Positions 38,637-51,600 of a DNA stretch of 64,000 nt are shown here, piece by piece (position 1 is the stretch's first letter; the number at the start of each line of letters is the position of its first letter). Below the pieces are notes generated by a model. The model did not search any database. It had not been told where the DNA came from and worked only from the letters and a program-made list of their open reading frames with translations. The stretch spans positions 46,764,439 to 46,828,438 of the forward strand of contig OX439006.1 in assembly GCA_949316495.1 (NCBI GenBank), in the 5' to 3' direction. Source of the DNA: Amphiduros pacificus (taxonomy: Eukaryota; Annelida; Polychaeta; Phyllodocida; Hesionidae). The position numbers and the translations under genes are program-made.

Positions 38637-40935
38637 TATATGGCTCTGTTCTAGAACGTGAGACCCAAACTTGCATGATTTTTCGAATTTGGGAACGTGC
38701 ACGAATTTCATAGGTTGTTTTATCCATAGGTGCCCCTTGGTCTCTTACATGCTTACATGGAAGGATAATGGATTTATTCCAGTGATTTCAAAAAAAAGTG
38801 GAAATAACACCAAAAGATGGATGCTTCATAAAAAAAGCAAATCTGAATTTAATTCAGATCTCAGCAAAATTAGAAATTAATATTTGATTTAATTCTCCTG
38901 GCTGGGAGTGGGGACAGGTTCAGTGTATAGAATTTACCATATAATGATACTTGGGATGAAATTGATTAGGTGTCAGAAACTGAAAACTGAAGATGAGTGC
39001 TTTTTTGACATGTCAAGAAAAGTCCAACTTTTTCAGGGGTGTAAAAATTGGAGTATTTATGCCATTGAAATATACATGACTGCCCTGGGCATGTTTAAAA
39101 ATAAGGATATTTTGTAGAAATATGTTATTTGAAAAATAAGCAATATGTTCGATTCCTGGCCCAAATTATGGATGTTTTTTGACTTTAAGGGGAAAATGGT
39201 AGATTTTTATTGAATCTCATTTCATAAAGGTACCTTTCAATCAAAATCATGCCAGGAAGGTGTGCTTAACTGAAATATACCTTGTAGCATAAAATTAAAG
39301 TATAATATTGTAATAATAAATGCCAATCATTGCAAATGTGTTCTTTTTTTTGCAAACAAAGGACACTTTTTGACATATTTTGGCCTAAAAACAATCATTA
39401 AACCTATTCTACACATTCTAGACCATTCAATTTATAGTCATGAACTTTAATGGAATATGTCCTATGATGCACATCTATAAGTTACAAAAAGCTAGTGTAG
39501 ATGAGCAAAGTTGGGGTATGGACACTTTTTGACGCATCGTGAAAAAAGGGCACATAATATCCCAAATCCTCAACTGCTTGCACATATATGATAATATAGA
39601 TGGGCAAATATAATTTCCTTGTTTGTATTCATATCAGCAATATTGTGCTTTTAATTTACTTTGATGATTTCCCTAGAACAATTTGGTTCAACCATATCAA
39701 CTGCTGACATGATTTTTGGTCTACAAAATAAGATTGGTTCAATTCCTGACATTCAATATTGTGAATGACTGACTATTTTGAGTAGGAGTGGAAAACCTTT
39801 CCAACACCAAATACAATACTTGATATATTAAAAGATTTTTTGCATGTTTTAGTCACCCAATGATTAGGAGAATGAATTTCAAATTGGACACTTTTGGACA
39901 AGGAGTCTCAAAATATGTGCAGATTTTTTGACCCTGGTCAAAAGTATACAAAAATCCATTCACAATCTAATGACCTTCAAGGTGACATTGACCACACCAT
40001 ATGAAAGTCAGATCACATCCCCTCACAAAAAAAACCCAAATGTTCACTATTTGTGGTGAAATAATGCCATAACAATCCTTTCAAAATATGCACATTTCCC
40101 TGGTGGACATCTCTTTGGACTGTCCATGAAGGGGCCACCCTATTTACCATTGTCTAGTTTTCTTTTGTGCCTTCTTCTTTCTTTTTTCACTACCCACTGC
40201 TACCAATATGGCTGCTCCCACCAAAAATACTGTCTACACCAAATGTTCCCCCCTATAATTTTCTGCTTGCCTCCTCCAACACCAATGTACACTTGCTGGA
40301 CGTTTATGCTTTTTTTTGACTGAACATTGTTTCCTAAAATATGGAAAAAATTAGTTATTAATTTCAATGTTTTTGGTATTTTTTACAAGTTTTATCAGTT
40401 CTTATAAATGAAATATAAGTAGGATATCATAATTTGCCTCTGCCTACAAGTAAAATGGGCTTTTTGGAGGCAAGTGGACACTTCCAAAATGGAGGGAAAA
40501 ATTTGGTTCACTGATCACTTTTTGACTGGATATAAATCTTGTAAAAAAGCAGGGTTAGCCTTGGAATTACCAAAAACTGGCTGGACAAAACTTTCATTGG
40601 ACTCTTTGTGTGGATTTCATACCATCTAGACATCAGTAAGTCATTTTATTTCAAAGATTGAAGCTTTTTAAGAAGATGTGTTTTAACAGGATGTGCACAA
40701 AATGCACAAATTTTCCTTGACATTGAACTTCAATCTTCCAGTTTAGCAAGTTAATTATACTTTTTAGCACTTGAAATTATGATCCCAATGTTGCCATATT
40801 TATTAGTGACAAGATACTGAAAACCGTTTTTCGATATTGAAAAAAGAAATTTCACCGCGATTCATTCTTTACAGTAGTGTATGAAATGGTGGATGTCCCT
40901 CTGACCGGTCTCACGTTCTAGAACAGAGCCATATA
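38637..40935. mobile_element. Putative non-autonomous DNA element, 2.3 kb, 29-bp terminal inverted repeats
   Basis: Positions 38637-38665 and 40907-40935 are perfect inverted copies over 29 bases, starting TATATGGCTCTGTTCTAGAA and ending GTGAGACC. The outermost TATAT may include a TA or TATA target duplication. Inside, the sequence is AT-rich. The longest frames are about 70 codons, without a transposase motif I recognise. A GGACACTTTTTGAC motif recurs at 39361 and 39520, with variants at 39886, 40476 and 40513. The likeliest reading is a non-autonomous terminal-inverted-repeat transposon. A chance or repair-made inverted duplication is the alternative. Superfamily unknown. Confidence 0.6.
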
Positions 40936-41034
40936 CATACTTATATATAGTTATGTTATGAATACATACATTATCATACATGACTGCTGTAAGAGAGAGA
41001 CACATGTGGTCAGAAAACTGTGATCAGACAGCTG

Positions 41035-41300
41035 AATGTAAGATCTAGCTGCCATATAGTGATCTACCTGCTATATAGGATCTAGCTGCCATATATGATC
41101 TAGTTGCTGTATGGGATCTAGCTGCCATATAGGATCCAGCTGCCAAATACGATCTAGTTGCCATAATGGATCTCGCTGCCATATATGATCTAGTTGCCAT
41201 AAGGGATCTCGCTGCCATATAGTGATCTAGCTGCCATACATGATCAGACAGCCACGCGTGATCAGACAGCCACACGTGATCAGACAGCCACACGTGAATA
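41035..41300. repeat. About 18-20-bp minisatellite
   Basis: GATCTAGCTGCCATATA and variants, about 13 copies. The last few units change to GATCAGACAGCCACACGT. Confidence 0.9.
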
Positions 41301-41862
41301 TGCAGTCATGTGTGAGACCAGAGAGTCACATTTGATCAAGTAGAATTATGAGAAACACGAGCCTGGGTAGGCGGTTGATGGTGGCAATCCCTGCATAACT
41401 GACAGCCACAGAAAAGTATCTGTAAGAAAATGTCATAAGATATTTATCATCCAGTCTGTTTTTTTCTTCTAGTTTTCTGAATGCAACTGGAGATGGCATC
41501 TTCAAATTATTGCAATGCTGGTATATGATGACACCTGACAGATAAGACAGAATGTAAAGACAGCTTGCTTACGACACAAATCTATAATATCGGGTATCAA
41601 TAATGAACAAAACTACTTACACTCAATGTGAAATGACATTTACTATGTGGATGAGAAAATATTGGCTTTGAATCATTGCTATATGTCCCACACCAAATAT
41701 TTTGACCTAAGCAGAGCAGATAACAATGATTATGAAATTATTATTTTTTTAGATCAACATTGCTCCAAATCAATTTGTCTTTTCTCCAGTGACTGCTTTA
41801 AGGTGCTTTTCCACCACTGTATACAAATGCTTCACATTAGAGACACATTCTAATTGCTCCAT

Positions 41863-42155
41863 TGACACATTGCCATATATGACTACCATCAGCTTAAGAA
41901 CTGCCTACATGACTGAACTGAATTTCGACACATTGCCAAACATGACTGTTATGGGGTAAGACACATCGCCATACATGACTGTTATGGGGTAAGACACATT
42001 GCCTACATGACTGTTATGGGGTAAGACACATTGCCTACATGACTGTTATGGCGTAAGACACATTGCCTACATGACTTTTATGGGGTAAGACACATTGCCT
42101 ATATGACTGTTATGGGGTAAGACACATTGTCTACATGACTGTTGTAAGCTTGACA
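41863..42155. repeat. 32-bp minisatellite
   Basis: GACACATTGCCTACATGACT followed by GTTATGGGGTAA, about eight copies. The leftmost are degenerate. Confidence 0.92.
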
Positions 42156-42294
42156 CATATTGTCTCTGGTTAAGAGCAATGAACCACAAACTACTGAAAC
42201 ATTCTGGCATAGTTCCAGATCGGAGACATTCTTCTCACATTGGAAAAACAACACCAGAAGTGACCATTCACGAAGGAAGCGTCACAGAGATATC

Positions 42295-45225
42295 GGTGTG
42301 TGGGCATATAGCGAAGGTATCAGTGTGGGGCTTATAGGGAAGGTATCAGTTTTAGCTTATAGGGAAGGTATCAGTGTGGGGCTTATATGGAATGTATCAG
42401 TGTGGGGCTTATAGGGAAGGTATCAGTGTTAGCTTATAGGGAAGGTATCAGTGTGGGGCTTATAGGGAATGTATCAGTGTGGGGCTTATAGGGAAGGTAT
42501 CGATGTGGGGCTTATAGGGAAGGTATCAGTGTTGTGCTTATAGGGAAGGTACCAAAGTGGTGCTTATAGGGAAGGTATCAGTGTGGGGCTTATAGGGAAG
42601 GTATCAGTGTGGACCTATAGGGAAGGTATCAGTGTGGGGCTTATAGGGAAGGTATCAGTGTTAGCTTATAGGGAAGGTATCAGTGTTAGCTTATAGGGAA
42701 GGTATCAGTGTGTTAGCTTATAGGGAAGGTATCAGTGCGGGGCTTATAGGGAAGGTATCAGTGTGGGGCTTATAGGGAAGGTATCAGTGTTAGCTTATAG
42801 GGAAGGTATCAGTGTGGGCCTATAGGGAAGGTATCAGTGTGGGGCTTATAGGGAAGGTATCAGTGTTAGCTTATAGGGAAGGTATCAGTGTTAGCTTATA
42901 GGGAAGGTATCAGTGTGGGGCTTATAGGGAAGGTATCAGTGTTAGCTTATAGGGAAGGTATCAGTGTTAGCTTATAGGGAAGGTATCAGTGTGGACCTAT
43001 ATGGAAGGTATCAGTGTGGACCTATAGGGAAGGTATCAGTGTGGGGCTTATAGGGAAGGTATCAGTGTTAGCTTATAGGGAAGGTATCAGTGTTAGCTTA
43101 TAGGGAAGGTATCAGTGTGTTAGCTTATAGGGAAGGTATCAGTGTGTAGGCTTATAGGGAAGGTACCAGTGTGGGCTTATGGGGAAGGTATCAGTCTGGG
43201 GCTTGTAGGGAAGGTATCAGTGTGTGGGCTTATAGGGAAGGTATCAGTGTGGGGCTTATAGGGAAGGTATCAGTGTGGGGCTTATAGGGAAGGTACCAGT
43301 GTGGGCTTATGGGGAAGGTATCAGTCTGGGGCTTGTAGGGAAGGTATCAGTGTGTGGGCTTATAGGGAAGGTATCAGTGTGTGGGCTTATAAGGAAGGTA
43401 TCAGTGTGTAGGCTTATAGGGAAGGTATCAGTGTGGGGCTTATAGGGAAGGTATCAGTGTGGGGCTTATAGGGAAGGTATCAGTGTGGGGCTTATAGGGA
43501 AGGTATCAGTGTGGGGCTTATAGGGAAGGTATCAGTGTGTTAGCTTATAGGGAAGGTATCAGTGTGGGGCTTATAGGGAAGGTATCAGTGTTAGCTTATA
43601 GGGAAGGTATCAGTGTGGGCCTATAGGGAAGGTATCAGTGTGGACCTATAGGGAAGGTATCAGTGTGGGGCTTATAGGGAAGGTATCAGTGTTAGCTTAT
43701 AGGGAAGGTATCAGTGTTAGCTTATAGGGAAGGTATCAGTGTGGACCTATATGGAAGGTATCAGTGTGGACCTATAGGGAAGGTATCAGTGTGGGGCTTA
43801 TAGGGAAGGTATCAGTGTTAGCTTAAAGGGAAGGTATCAGTGTGGGCCTTATGGGGAAGGTATCTGTGTGGGGTTTATAGGGAAGGTATCAGTGTTAGCT
43901 TATAGGGAAGGTATCAGTGCGGGGCTTATAGGGAAGGTATCAGTGTTAGCTTATAGGGAAGGTATCAGTGTGGGCCTTATGGGGAAGGTATCTGTGTGGG
44001 GTTTATAGGGAAGGTATCAGTGTTAGCTTATAGGGAAGGTATCAGTGCGGGGCTTATAGGGAAGGTATCAGTGTGGACCTATAGGGAAGGTATCAGTGTG
44101 GGGCTTATAGGGAAGGTATCAGTGTTAGCTTAAAGGGAAGGTATCAGTGTGGGCCTTATGGGGAAGGTATCTGTGTGGGGTTTATAGGGAAGGTATCAGT
44201 GTTAGCTTATAGGGAAGGTATCAGTGTGTTAGCTTATAGGGAAGGTATCAGTGTTAGCTTATAGGGAAGGTATCAGTGTGGGCCTTATGGGGAAGGTATC
44301 TGTGTGGGGTTTATAGGGAAGGTATCAGTGTTAGCTTATAGGGAAGGTATCAGTGCGGGGCTTATAGGGAAGGTATCAGTGTGGGGCTTATAGGGAAGGT
44401 ATCAGTGTTAGCTTATAGGGAAGGTATCAGTGTGGGGCTTATAGGGAAGGTATCAGTGTGGGGCTTATAGGGAAGGTATCAGTGTGTGGGCTTATAGGGA
44501 AGGTACCAGTGTGGGGCTTATAGGGAAGGTATCAGTGTGGGGCTTATAGGGAAGGTATCAGTGCGGGGCTTATAGGGAAGGTATCAGTGTGGGGCTTATA
44601 GGGAAGGTATCAGTGTGGGGCTTATAGGGAAGGTATCAGTGTGTTAGCTTATAGGGAAGGTATCAGTGTGTGGGCTTATAGGGAAGGTACCAGTGTGGGG
44701 CTTATAGGGAAGGTACCAGTGTGGGGCTTATAGGGAAGGTATCAGTGTGTTAGCTTATAGGGAAGGTATCAGTGTGTTAGCTTATAGGGAAGGTATCAGT
44801 GTGTAGGCTTATAGGGAAGGTACCAGTGTGGGCTTATGGGGAAGGTATCAGTCTGGGGCTTGTAGGGAAGGTATCAGTGTGTGGGCTTATAGGGAAGGTA
44901 TCAGTGTGGGGCTTATAGGGAAGGTATCAGTGTGGGGCTTATAGGGAAGGTACCAGTGTGGGCTTATGGGGAAGGTATCAGTCTGGGGCTTGTAGGGAAG
45001 GTATCAGTGTGTGGGCTTATAGGGAAGGTATCAGTGTGTGGGCTTATAAGGAAGGTATCAGTGTGTAGGCTTATAGGGAAGGTATCAGTGTGGGGCTTAT
45101 AGGGAAGGTATCAGTGTGGGGCTTATAGGGAAGGTATCAGTGTGGGGCTTATAGGGAAGGTATCAGTGCGGGGCTTATAGGGAAGGTATCAGTGCGGGGC
45201 TTATAGGGAAGGTATCAGTGTGGGT
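42295..45225. repeat. About 24-bp minisatellite array, nearly 3 kb, with higher-order repeats
   Basis: More than 110 units share TATAGGGAAGGTATCAGTGT and differ in the next few bases (GGGGCT, TAGCT, GTGGGCT, GTTAGCT, GGACC). Blocks of variant units are themselves duplicated. The stretch from about 43141 to 43510 recurs 1657 bases later from 44798. A block with CTATATGGAAGG at 42991 recurs at 43741. Unit length varies between 22 and 26, so no long frame is kept open. Confidence 0.98.
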
Positions 45226-46977
45226 GTATATGATAGGTTTTTGTGTTTGGGCTTTACTATTTTCAATGAAACATTATTTGCAATTATGTCACCACCACAT
45301 ATTAAATTTTACTAAAATAACTTATTTGTCAACTTTGTGTCTTGAACTAACACATAATGCAATTAATGCAAGGTTAAGTTTTATATCAACATGTCTAATA
45401 TGCAAATATTGTATTTTCCCCAACATTAAAACTCAAAAATGTCACATTAAGACACAAAAATAAAGATGAATCAGAAATAAAATGAATAAACATAAATAAT
45501 CATATAAATTTGAATAAAGCAGAGTTATTGTCTCTTACCAGAAGCAAATAAATCATATGTCAGTGTTAGTATGGACGGAGAATGACCCTGCACTTGTGTC
45601 GAGTATAAACTGGACAACAGACAGATCGGGGCGTGATCCTGCATACGACACAGATGGGATTCTGTGTACCCACCATTTATATGTCATAAACGAAGCAAAG
45701 CTCTCCAGTGTCGGAGTCCTGTAAAGCATGTGCATTCATTGTGATCCTTAGTGCTGTGTGAGAAAACGGCGACAAGAAAAGTGGGAAAGAGAATGGGACC
45801 AGATCTTCTTTTGAATGATGTCTGCAAAACGAGCACCAGACATTTCCTCACAGGGCTTTAAACAGATTCTTGCGCGAATGCTCTGAGGATTTCTGTCACC
45901 ACATAAAAACCATGTATGAGTTCTATAGCGCCTTGTTGTCCACATATAAATATTGCAGGAGTGTGCATGACTTCACAAGGCGTTCTGCAGTCAATGAAGT
46001 GTGTGTTGGCGAAGGCGCCGCACGTGTCGTTAAGAGCCTGCCTTTTAAACAGCTACACAAGCGGCGGTGAGGAATAAATTGAGAAATGTATTGAGAAAAG
46101 TGGTCTGCAGAGGTTTAACATTCACACAAGCACCTTGCATGCTGTTCTGTCTTAATTAGTACAAAACAAGCTTGTTTTGTTAAATAAGTTATAAAGCTGT
46201 CGCATCCATTGCAAGTCTTTCGATCGTCAACAAGATCGGCTGCCTTCAAGATCTCATTAAGTTAACAATGGCAGATTACTAAGCCCACTAATCAATCAAC
46301 GCCTTTACCACATCTTTTAAATCAGATAAATATTTCAAATATTATGAGAAATTTTCCTTGAATGGCATCGGTTTTTCCCTTGTATGTGCTTGTCTGATAT
46401 GGATCTAACTGTAATATAGCATCAATGCTGAGTCAATGGAGACCCTGAATAACTCACATGTGCATATGACAATAACCTAGATAACAGGGACTGGCAACTT
46501 GACAGCATTGACTTTCAATAACAGAAGTCTCAGAGCTTGAGTTTGCTGGAGTCTGGCAAACTGAACGAAGAAACGAGTCTACATCAGTTATATATCAGCA
46601 GAGATTTCTTACTTTAGCAGTACCTATTGTTTTTCATGACACCATTAGATAACCAATGCACTTAACTTTCCATGGGTGTTGCCAAGTTTATGTTTGTGCT
46701 GAGATGAATGAAGACATGGTTACACCTGATATATACTAACAGAATTATTTTCTAACTTTGGCAGTATCTATTGTTTCACTAATACCTTTATAGCCAATGC
46801 TCTTCACCAACTTTAAGCAGTTTGATGTACAGGAATGGCAATATAAATTCTTGCTTGTTTACGGTGTTCTGGAGGGTTTGCTCTGAGCATGAGGCTTGAG
46901 TGACGGGTCTGGACTCTCTCTCTCTCTCTCTACCCCAGCTTTGTGAAGTAGTAATGCTTGACATGACATGTACTTAC
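45226..46977. other. Single-copy intronic DNA next to exon 1
   Basis: AT-rich on the left. A (CT)n tract at 46914-46932 lies close inside the exon 1 donor. No other exon is seen. Confidence 0.5.
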
Positions 46978-47080
46978 CATTCCTGTAGTCGGTGGTAATC
47001 ATAGCAGCGACGTGGCGATGCCGAGCCTGGACCGACCACGACATTAGTGGATCAGTGGTGAAGCAGCTATCAGATGGCAT
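46978..47080 (-). CDS. Ankyrin-repeat protein, exon 1 (likely start codon)
   Basis: From ATG at 47080 to 46978 this encodes 34 residues and the first base of the Gly codon completed by exon 2. The donor is a consensus G|GTAAGT. The join gives ITTDYRNGNHVDAFKLL, the first helix pair of ankyrin repeat 1, which neither exon supplies alone. This phase and fold match is the main support. The ATG has G at -3 (GGGCATGC). The frame stays open upstream without another ATG to a TAG at 47221-47219, so 47080 is the first usable start if this is the first exon. An upstream coding exon spliced between 47218 and 47080 remains possible. No signal peptide is visible, so the protein is probably cytoplasmic or nuclear. 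Confidence 0.72.
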
Positions 47081-47660
47081 GCCCTGCCCTGATCCCGCCG
47101 AGAACACATCTATGTTGTTGTCACAACCGTGGCTGGCAGTAAAACTACCCACCACCGCGGCTAACGAAACCTTAGCTCCGACCCACAGCCGCACTGGGCT
47201 GACACGCAGGCAGGCCCCCTACAAAGCCACGCAGGCAGGCAGAAAAACGTGCCTACGTATACATACACACAAGGCAGCCGGCTATCCCACACATAACTAC
47301 ACCCCAAACAATGTTGATACGACAATTAGCAGAATGTCAATGCTATAACAGTCTTAACGGTTACAGCAAAATTTTATCTCTTAAACCTCCAAGTGGAACT
47401 AAGTCCTTGTTTGAGTTTCCTGTCCACGTCTCAGTCTCCATGGTAACTCAGGACGCACTCCACTAGCGAGTTTCTCTCCTTGGCGAGAGCTAGAGTGTTT
47501 TCTCACACTTGATTTTGCCGTGGATTTCCTCGCTCTGTAATAAGGTTTTAGGGCAAAAGAAAACAATGGAGAAAGGATTGGCCCTGCGTGAGGCCTGCAG
47601 GGTTTGTTTGAGAGCGAGCGCTGGGGGTTATGACTGAAGCATGACACTCGAGGTTGGTAC
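47081..47660 (-). promoter_or_regulatory. Probable 5' UTR and promoter of the ankyrin gene
   Basis: This stretch is clearly richer in GC and CpG than the DNA on either side and lies directly upstream of the proposed start codon. It contains an X-box-like palindrome at 47434-47447. No TATA box at a convincing place was seen, as is common for CpG-rich promoters. The transcription start is not defined by sequence alone. Short upstream ATG frames exist in the putative leader, for example one at about 47300. Confidence 0.45.
47434..47447 (-). promoter_or_regulatory. RFX X-box-like motif
   Basis: GTTACCATGGAGAC on the minus strand fits the RFX dimer pattern GTTNCC-AT-GGNAAC at nearly every position. 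It lies about 355 bases upstream of the start codon. In animals this motif in promoters often marks cilium-related genes. That role here is inference. Confidence 0.5.
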
Positions 47661-49960
47661 TGCAGATACTAATGAAGACCGCGTCAATCCCCTTTTGTCT
47701 GAGTTATTTCATAACTGTTTTGAAACCCAGGAAATCGATAAGCAAACGTGTTGGTTTTCTTTAGGAGCAAAGGTTTTGAATACAAATATTGCCATAAATG
47801 AAAACAGCATGTTGAGCCAAGGCTGAGAAATAATTGGGAAAGCTCTTTATTTTTGCATGAGGCAGATATGAACTATACCATTTGAAAATATAAATGAAAA
47901 AAAAAACATATGTAGATTTAATGTCATTCTGGTCCTTTTCAATATCATTATACGTGATCTGCTAAAAAGAAATGTCACCTAAATCAGAAACCTTCATATT
48001 ATAGATTCATGAAAATCTCTTTTAAAATATTTGAAATTTGTCATCAGGATCTGGCTTTTATGTTGAACAAAAAGATAATTCAAATAAAAGACAATGTGTA
48101 ATTTTTATGCACATTTAGTATGACTATAGCAAAAGGAACCACTAATAAAATGAAGGTATAACTTGTAAACATTTTAACACAAAAAATGTTGGTACAATTT
48201 TGGAGTCCTCCTAAGTATAATAATGTATGAGTCACACATTATGTATGCTCTGATGTAAGGCGCATTAACCAAATTGTACATGTAGATTTACGCCGATCAG
48301 CGTGTTGGTCAACATTAAGCATGCTATGTGTGCTGTCTGCTACGTGGAGACCATGTGACTACATAGATGGAGAGACCTGTTGTGTAAAGCTATGTGCTTG
48401 TTTTACTAAGAAACCCATTAAGGTGAGGGGAGGGGAGACGAGGTAAGGAACGTGACCGGGGCTGCCACTGCTACCACATACAATTCTCAACACCATTATT
48501 CCTGCCTACAATTTCACCAGATCCATTTGTCAGTTCTGCAGACAATCTATCCAAAAGAAAAAAAAAGAGAAAAAAAAAAAAAAAAATTACTTCGGCGGAA
48601 CTTCTTAAGTTAGACCTTTTAAATGTGTATTTCTACGTATGAATATATCAGATGGAATAGGATCCAGTTGGGACCTCGAGGCTTGGACCTCGCACCAAGT
48701 AGCACCACCTGCACTTCCGCCGAGTTGAACGAGAGATATCGCACGAAAGCTTTCTTGATAAATTGGCCAAATTATGGGAAGTATTGTTGACTTAGGCGTC
48801 CATATATATTGGGCACAGGTCTGAGCTCGGTCATTAGGAAGTGGCTGATGCCTACGCTTAAGCCAAGGTTACTAATATATCGCTGACCACAATTTGTCAA
48901 TATTATCCTCAATCTTAATTAATACTATACATTCAGGTCTGATACTTATTAAATATATATTAACAGGAAAATGTCACAGCCATGGCAATAGCCACATCAC
49001 ACCTCTACCTGAATGAACCACGTTAATATTTCAGAATATTGATTCATTCGCACAAGCAAATACATATTGTTTAATTGATATTTATTCCATTAATATCTTC
49101 ACCATTTCTCTGTTTCTATATATGGAAAATATATGAAATCTATATTTTCAGTTTAATACAAAGAAACCTGATTTACTGTATGAATGCACATGAAAGAACA
49201 GATGAAAATAAGTCAGTTTATAAACATTCCTTTAAATGTTCAGATAGAGTATGTTGTGTACAGTAGACTTACTAACACAGTAATTCGAATATTCTGAGCA
49301 TGATGGCTATTTGGAGTTGTTTGTAACCTTTCACAACTATCTGTAAAAAAATTATAGTTGTTTGTAATCATTTATAGTAGTTTGCAACCACTTAAACATT
49401 TCTCTAGCCTCACAAAAATCTTTCAAACCATTTGTAGAAGTTGGAACTGAAATACTCCAAATCCAAATCACTGTTCTAAAGGATTTTATGAACATTCTCA
49501 ATGTTAAGATTATGGATGCGATCATGCTCTCTGTGCCTTCTATATAATCATCAAAGTCTTAATGAAGATGTCAAAGTCTCTTCCAAACACACACACATGC
49601 ACGTATGTCGACACCAGAATTAACTGCTATATAAAGTTGATGTCATATTTGAATTCTTCTCAGGATGGCAGATATTGTCCTAGTCAATCATGGGCTGCTT
49701 GATAAACTCAGTCAAGCAGACAGGACAATCACTGGCAGGAGGACAATCTGGGCGGCCCCGGGAGTATTGTCCTGCCCATTTGTCCAAGCTATCAATGACT
49801 AATTGCAGCAATTTATTCTCCCTCTTTCTTGTTGTCCTGGGGGGCCTCGCAATTTGCTTGCGCCTACCACATTTGTGAGCTGAGCAGTGTGCATGCCGTG
49901 TGTGTCGCCCCACGCCGGGAACAATGACCATCTGTAATTGCCTGCTTCCCTGTATGAACA
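47661..49960. other. Upstream intergenic DNA, no gene seen
   Basis: Mostly AT-rich. A GC-richer segment at about 49670-49930 contains a minus-strand frame ending in a CPVC motif, but no further zinc-ligand pattern, so I do not call a RING gene. It could be a conserved regulatory block. Confidence 0.4.
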
Positions 49961-49974
49961 GTGTCGACAGATTC

Positions 49975-50035
49975 CAACACTGTATCCACCCTCACTCTTT
50001 AAACAACATGTATCCACCCTCACTCTTTAAACAAC
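49975..50035. repeat. 28-bp direct repeat, two copies
   Basis: ATGTATCCACCCTCACTCTT followed by TAAACAAC occurs twice in tandem, immediately before the 30-bp array. Confidence 0.9.
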
Positions 50036-50059
50036 ATGCTTTAACCCCATTACTATCTA

Positions 50060-51115
50060 CATGATACACTGTATCCAACTCTTCTGTGACCACAATGTAG
50101 CTACCATAACTCTTCTGTGACTACAATGTAGTTACAATAACTCTTCTGTGACCACAATGTAGCTATAATAACTCTTCTGTGACTACAATGTAGTTACAAT
50201 AACTCTTCTGTGACCACAATGTAGCTACAATAACTCTTCTGTGACCACATTGTAGCTACCATAACTCTTCTGTGACCACAATGTAGCTACTATAACTCTT
50301 CTGTGACCACAATGTAGTTACAATAACTCTTCTGTGACCACAATGTAGTTACAATAACTCTTCTGTGACCACAATGTAGCTACAATAACTCTTCTGTGAC
50401 CACAATGTAGCTACCATAACTCTTCTGTGACCACAATGTAGCTATCATAACTCTTCTGTGACCACAATGTAGCTATAATAACTCTTCTGTGACCACAATG
50501 TAGCTATAATAACTCTTCTGTGACCACAATGTAGCTATAATAACTCTTCTGTGATCACATTGTAGCTATCATAACTCTTCTGTGACTACAATGTAGTTAC
50601 AATAACTCTTCTGTGACCACAAGCTACCATAACTCTTCTGTGACCACAATGTAGCTACTATAACTCTTCTGTGACCACAATGTAGTTACAATAACTCTTC
50701 TGTGACCACAATGTAGCTACCATAACTCTTCTGTGACCATAATGTAGCTATAATAACTCTTCTGTGACCACAATGTAGCTACCATAACTCTTCTGTGACC
50801 ACAATGTAGCTACCATAACTCTTCTGTGATCACATTGTAGCTACCATAACTCTTCTGTGACCACAATGTAGCTACAATAACTCTTCTGTGACCACAATGT
50901 AGTTACAATAACTCTTCTGTGACCACAATGTAGCTACAATAACTCTTCTGTGACCATAATGTAGCTAATAATATCTTTTCAATAGCCACAATGTAGCTAC
51001 CATAACTCTTATGTGACCACAATGTAGCTATAATAACTCAATTACCACAATGTAACAATCCTCTTTTATGAACATAATATAACTATCCTCCCCGTTCAAA
51101 TATATCACAATGTAG
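50060..51115. repeat. 30-bp minisatellite, about 32 copies
   Basis: The unit is TAACTCTTCTGTGACCACAA followed by TGTAGCTACA. Variation is mostly TAGCTA/TAGTTA and ACCACAA/ACTACAA. The array frays at the right end from about 50970. Confidence 0.97.
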
Positions 51116-51600
51116 CTACCTTTTTACTTCTTTAACTTTGAGTGATTAACCTGAGGCCCCAAAAGGTGTTAACATAATTTTGAGGCTTTTACAAGTTTTA
51201 TATAGTTTTGTAGCTCTTGATAGGTTTTCCTTAAATATTGCTCAATAAGCTTTATCTAAGTTTATTTAAACGTGACATAAGTTTTTTAATAATTGAATCG
51301 GAAATGCACATGCCATTCCCAAGGCTGAAGACTTCTAAGGCTGGGTTAATGGGGAATCTGTGCAAAATAAACCAACATAAAATCCCACTTAAGATTTCTT
51401 AAATATCAGTCATTTAATAAAGTCTTGAGGACCTAGCCTACAACCAGGAATGAGTGAGTTTTCGCTGATCAAGTGCAGTCTAACTTGCCCTAAATATTGG
51501 ATCATGGTGATCCGGATTGCCTATCAGAAAATAAAATTAGTCATGTGACTGACTTAGTGGACATATACGTAATCATGATGTTTAGTTAATGTGTACCTCA
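51116..51600. other. Single-copy DNA between two arrays
   Basis: AT-rich, no recognised feature. Confidence 0.5.

Noticed and set aside
47081-47218. N-terminal extension of the ankyrin protein upstream of 47080
   Set aside because: The frame is open to the TAG at 47219 but has no ATG, and its translation does not resemble ankyrin. It fits a 5' UTR better, though an upstream spliced exon is not excluded.
49680-49931. RING-finger-like frame ending DCPVCLTEF
   Set aside because: Only one Cys-x-x-Cys pair is present and the remaining RING zinc ligands are missing before the stop.
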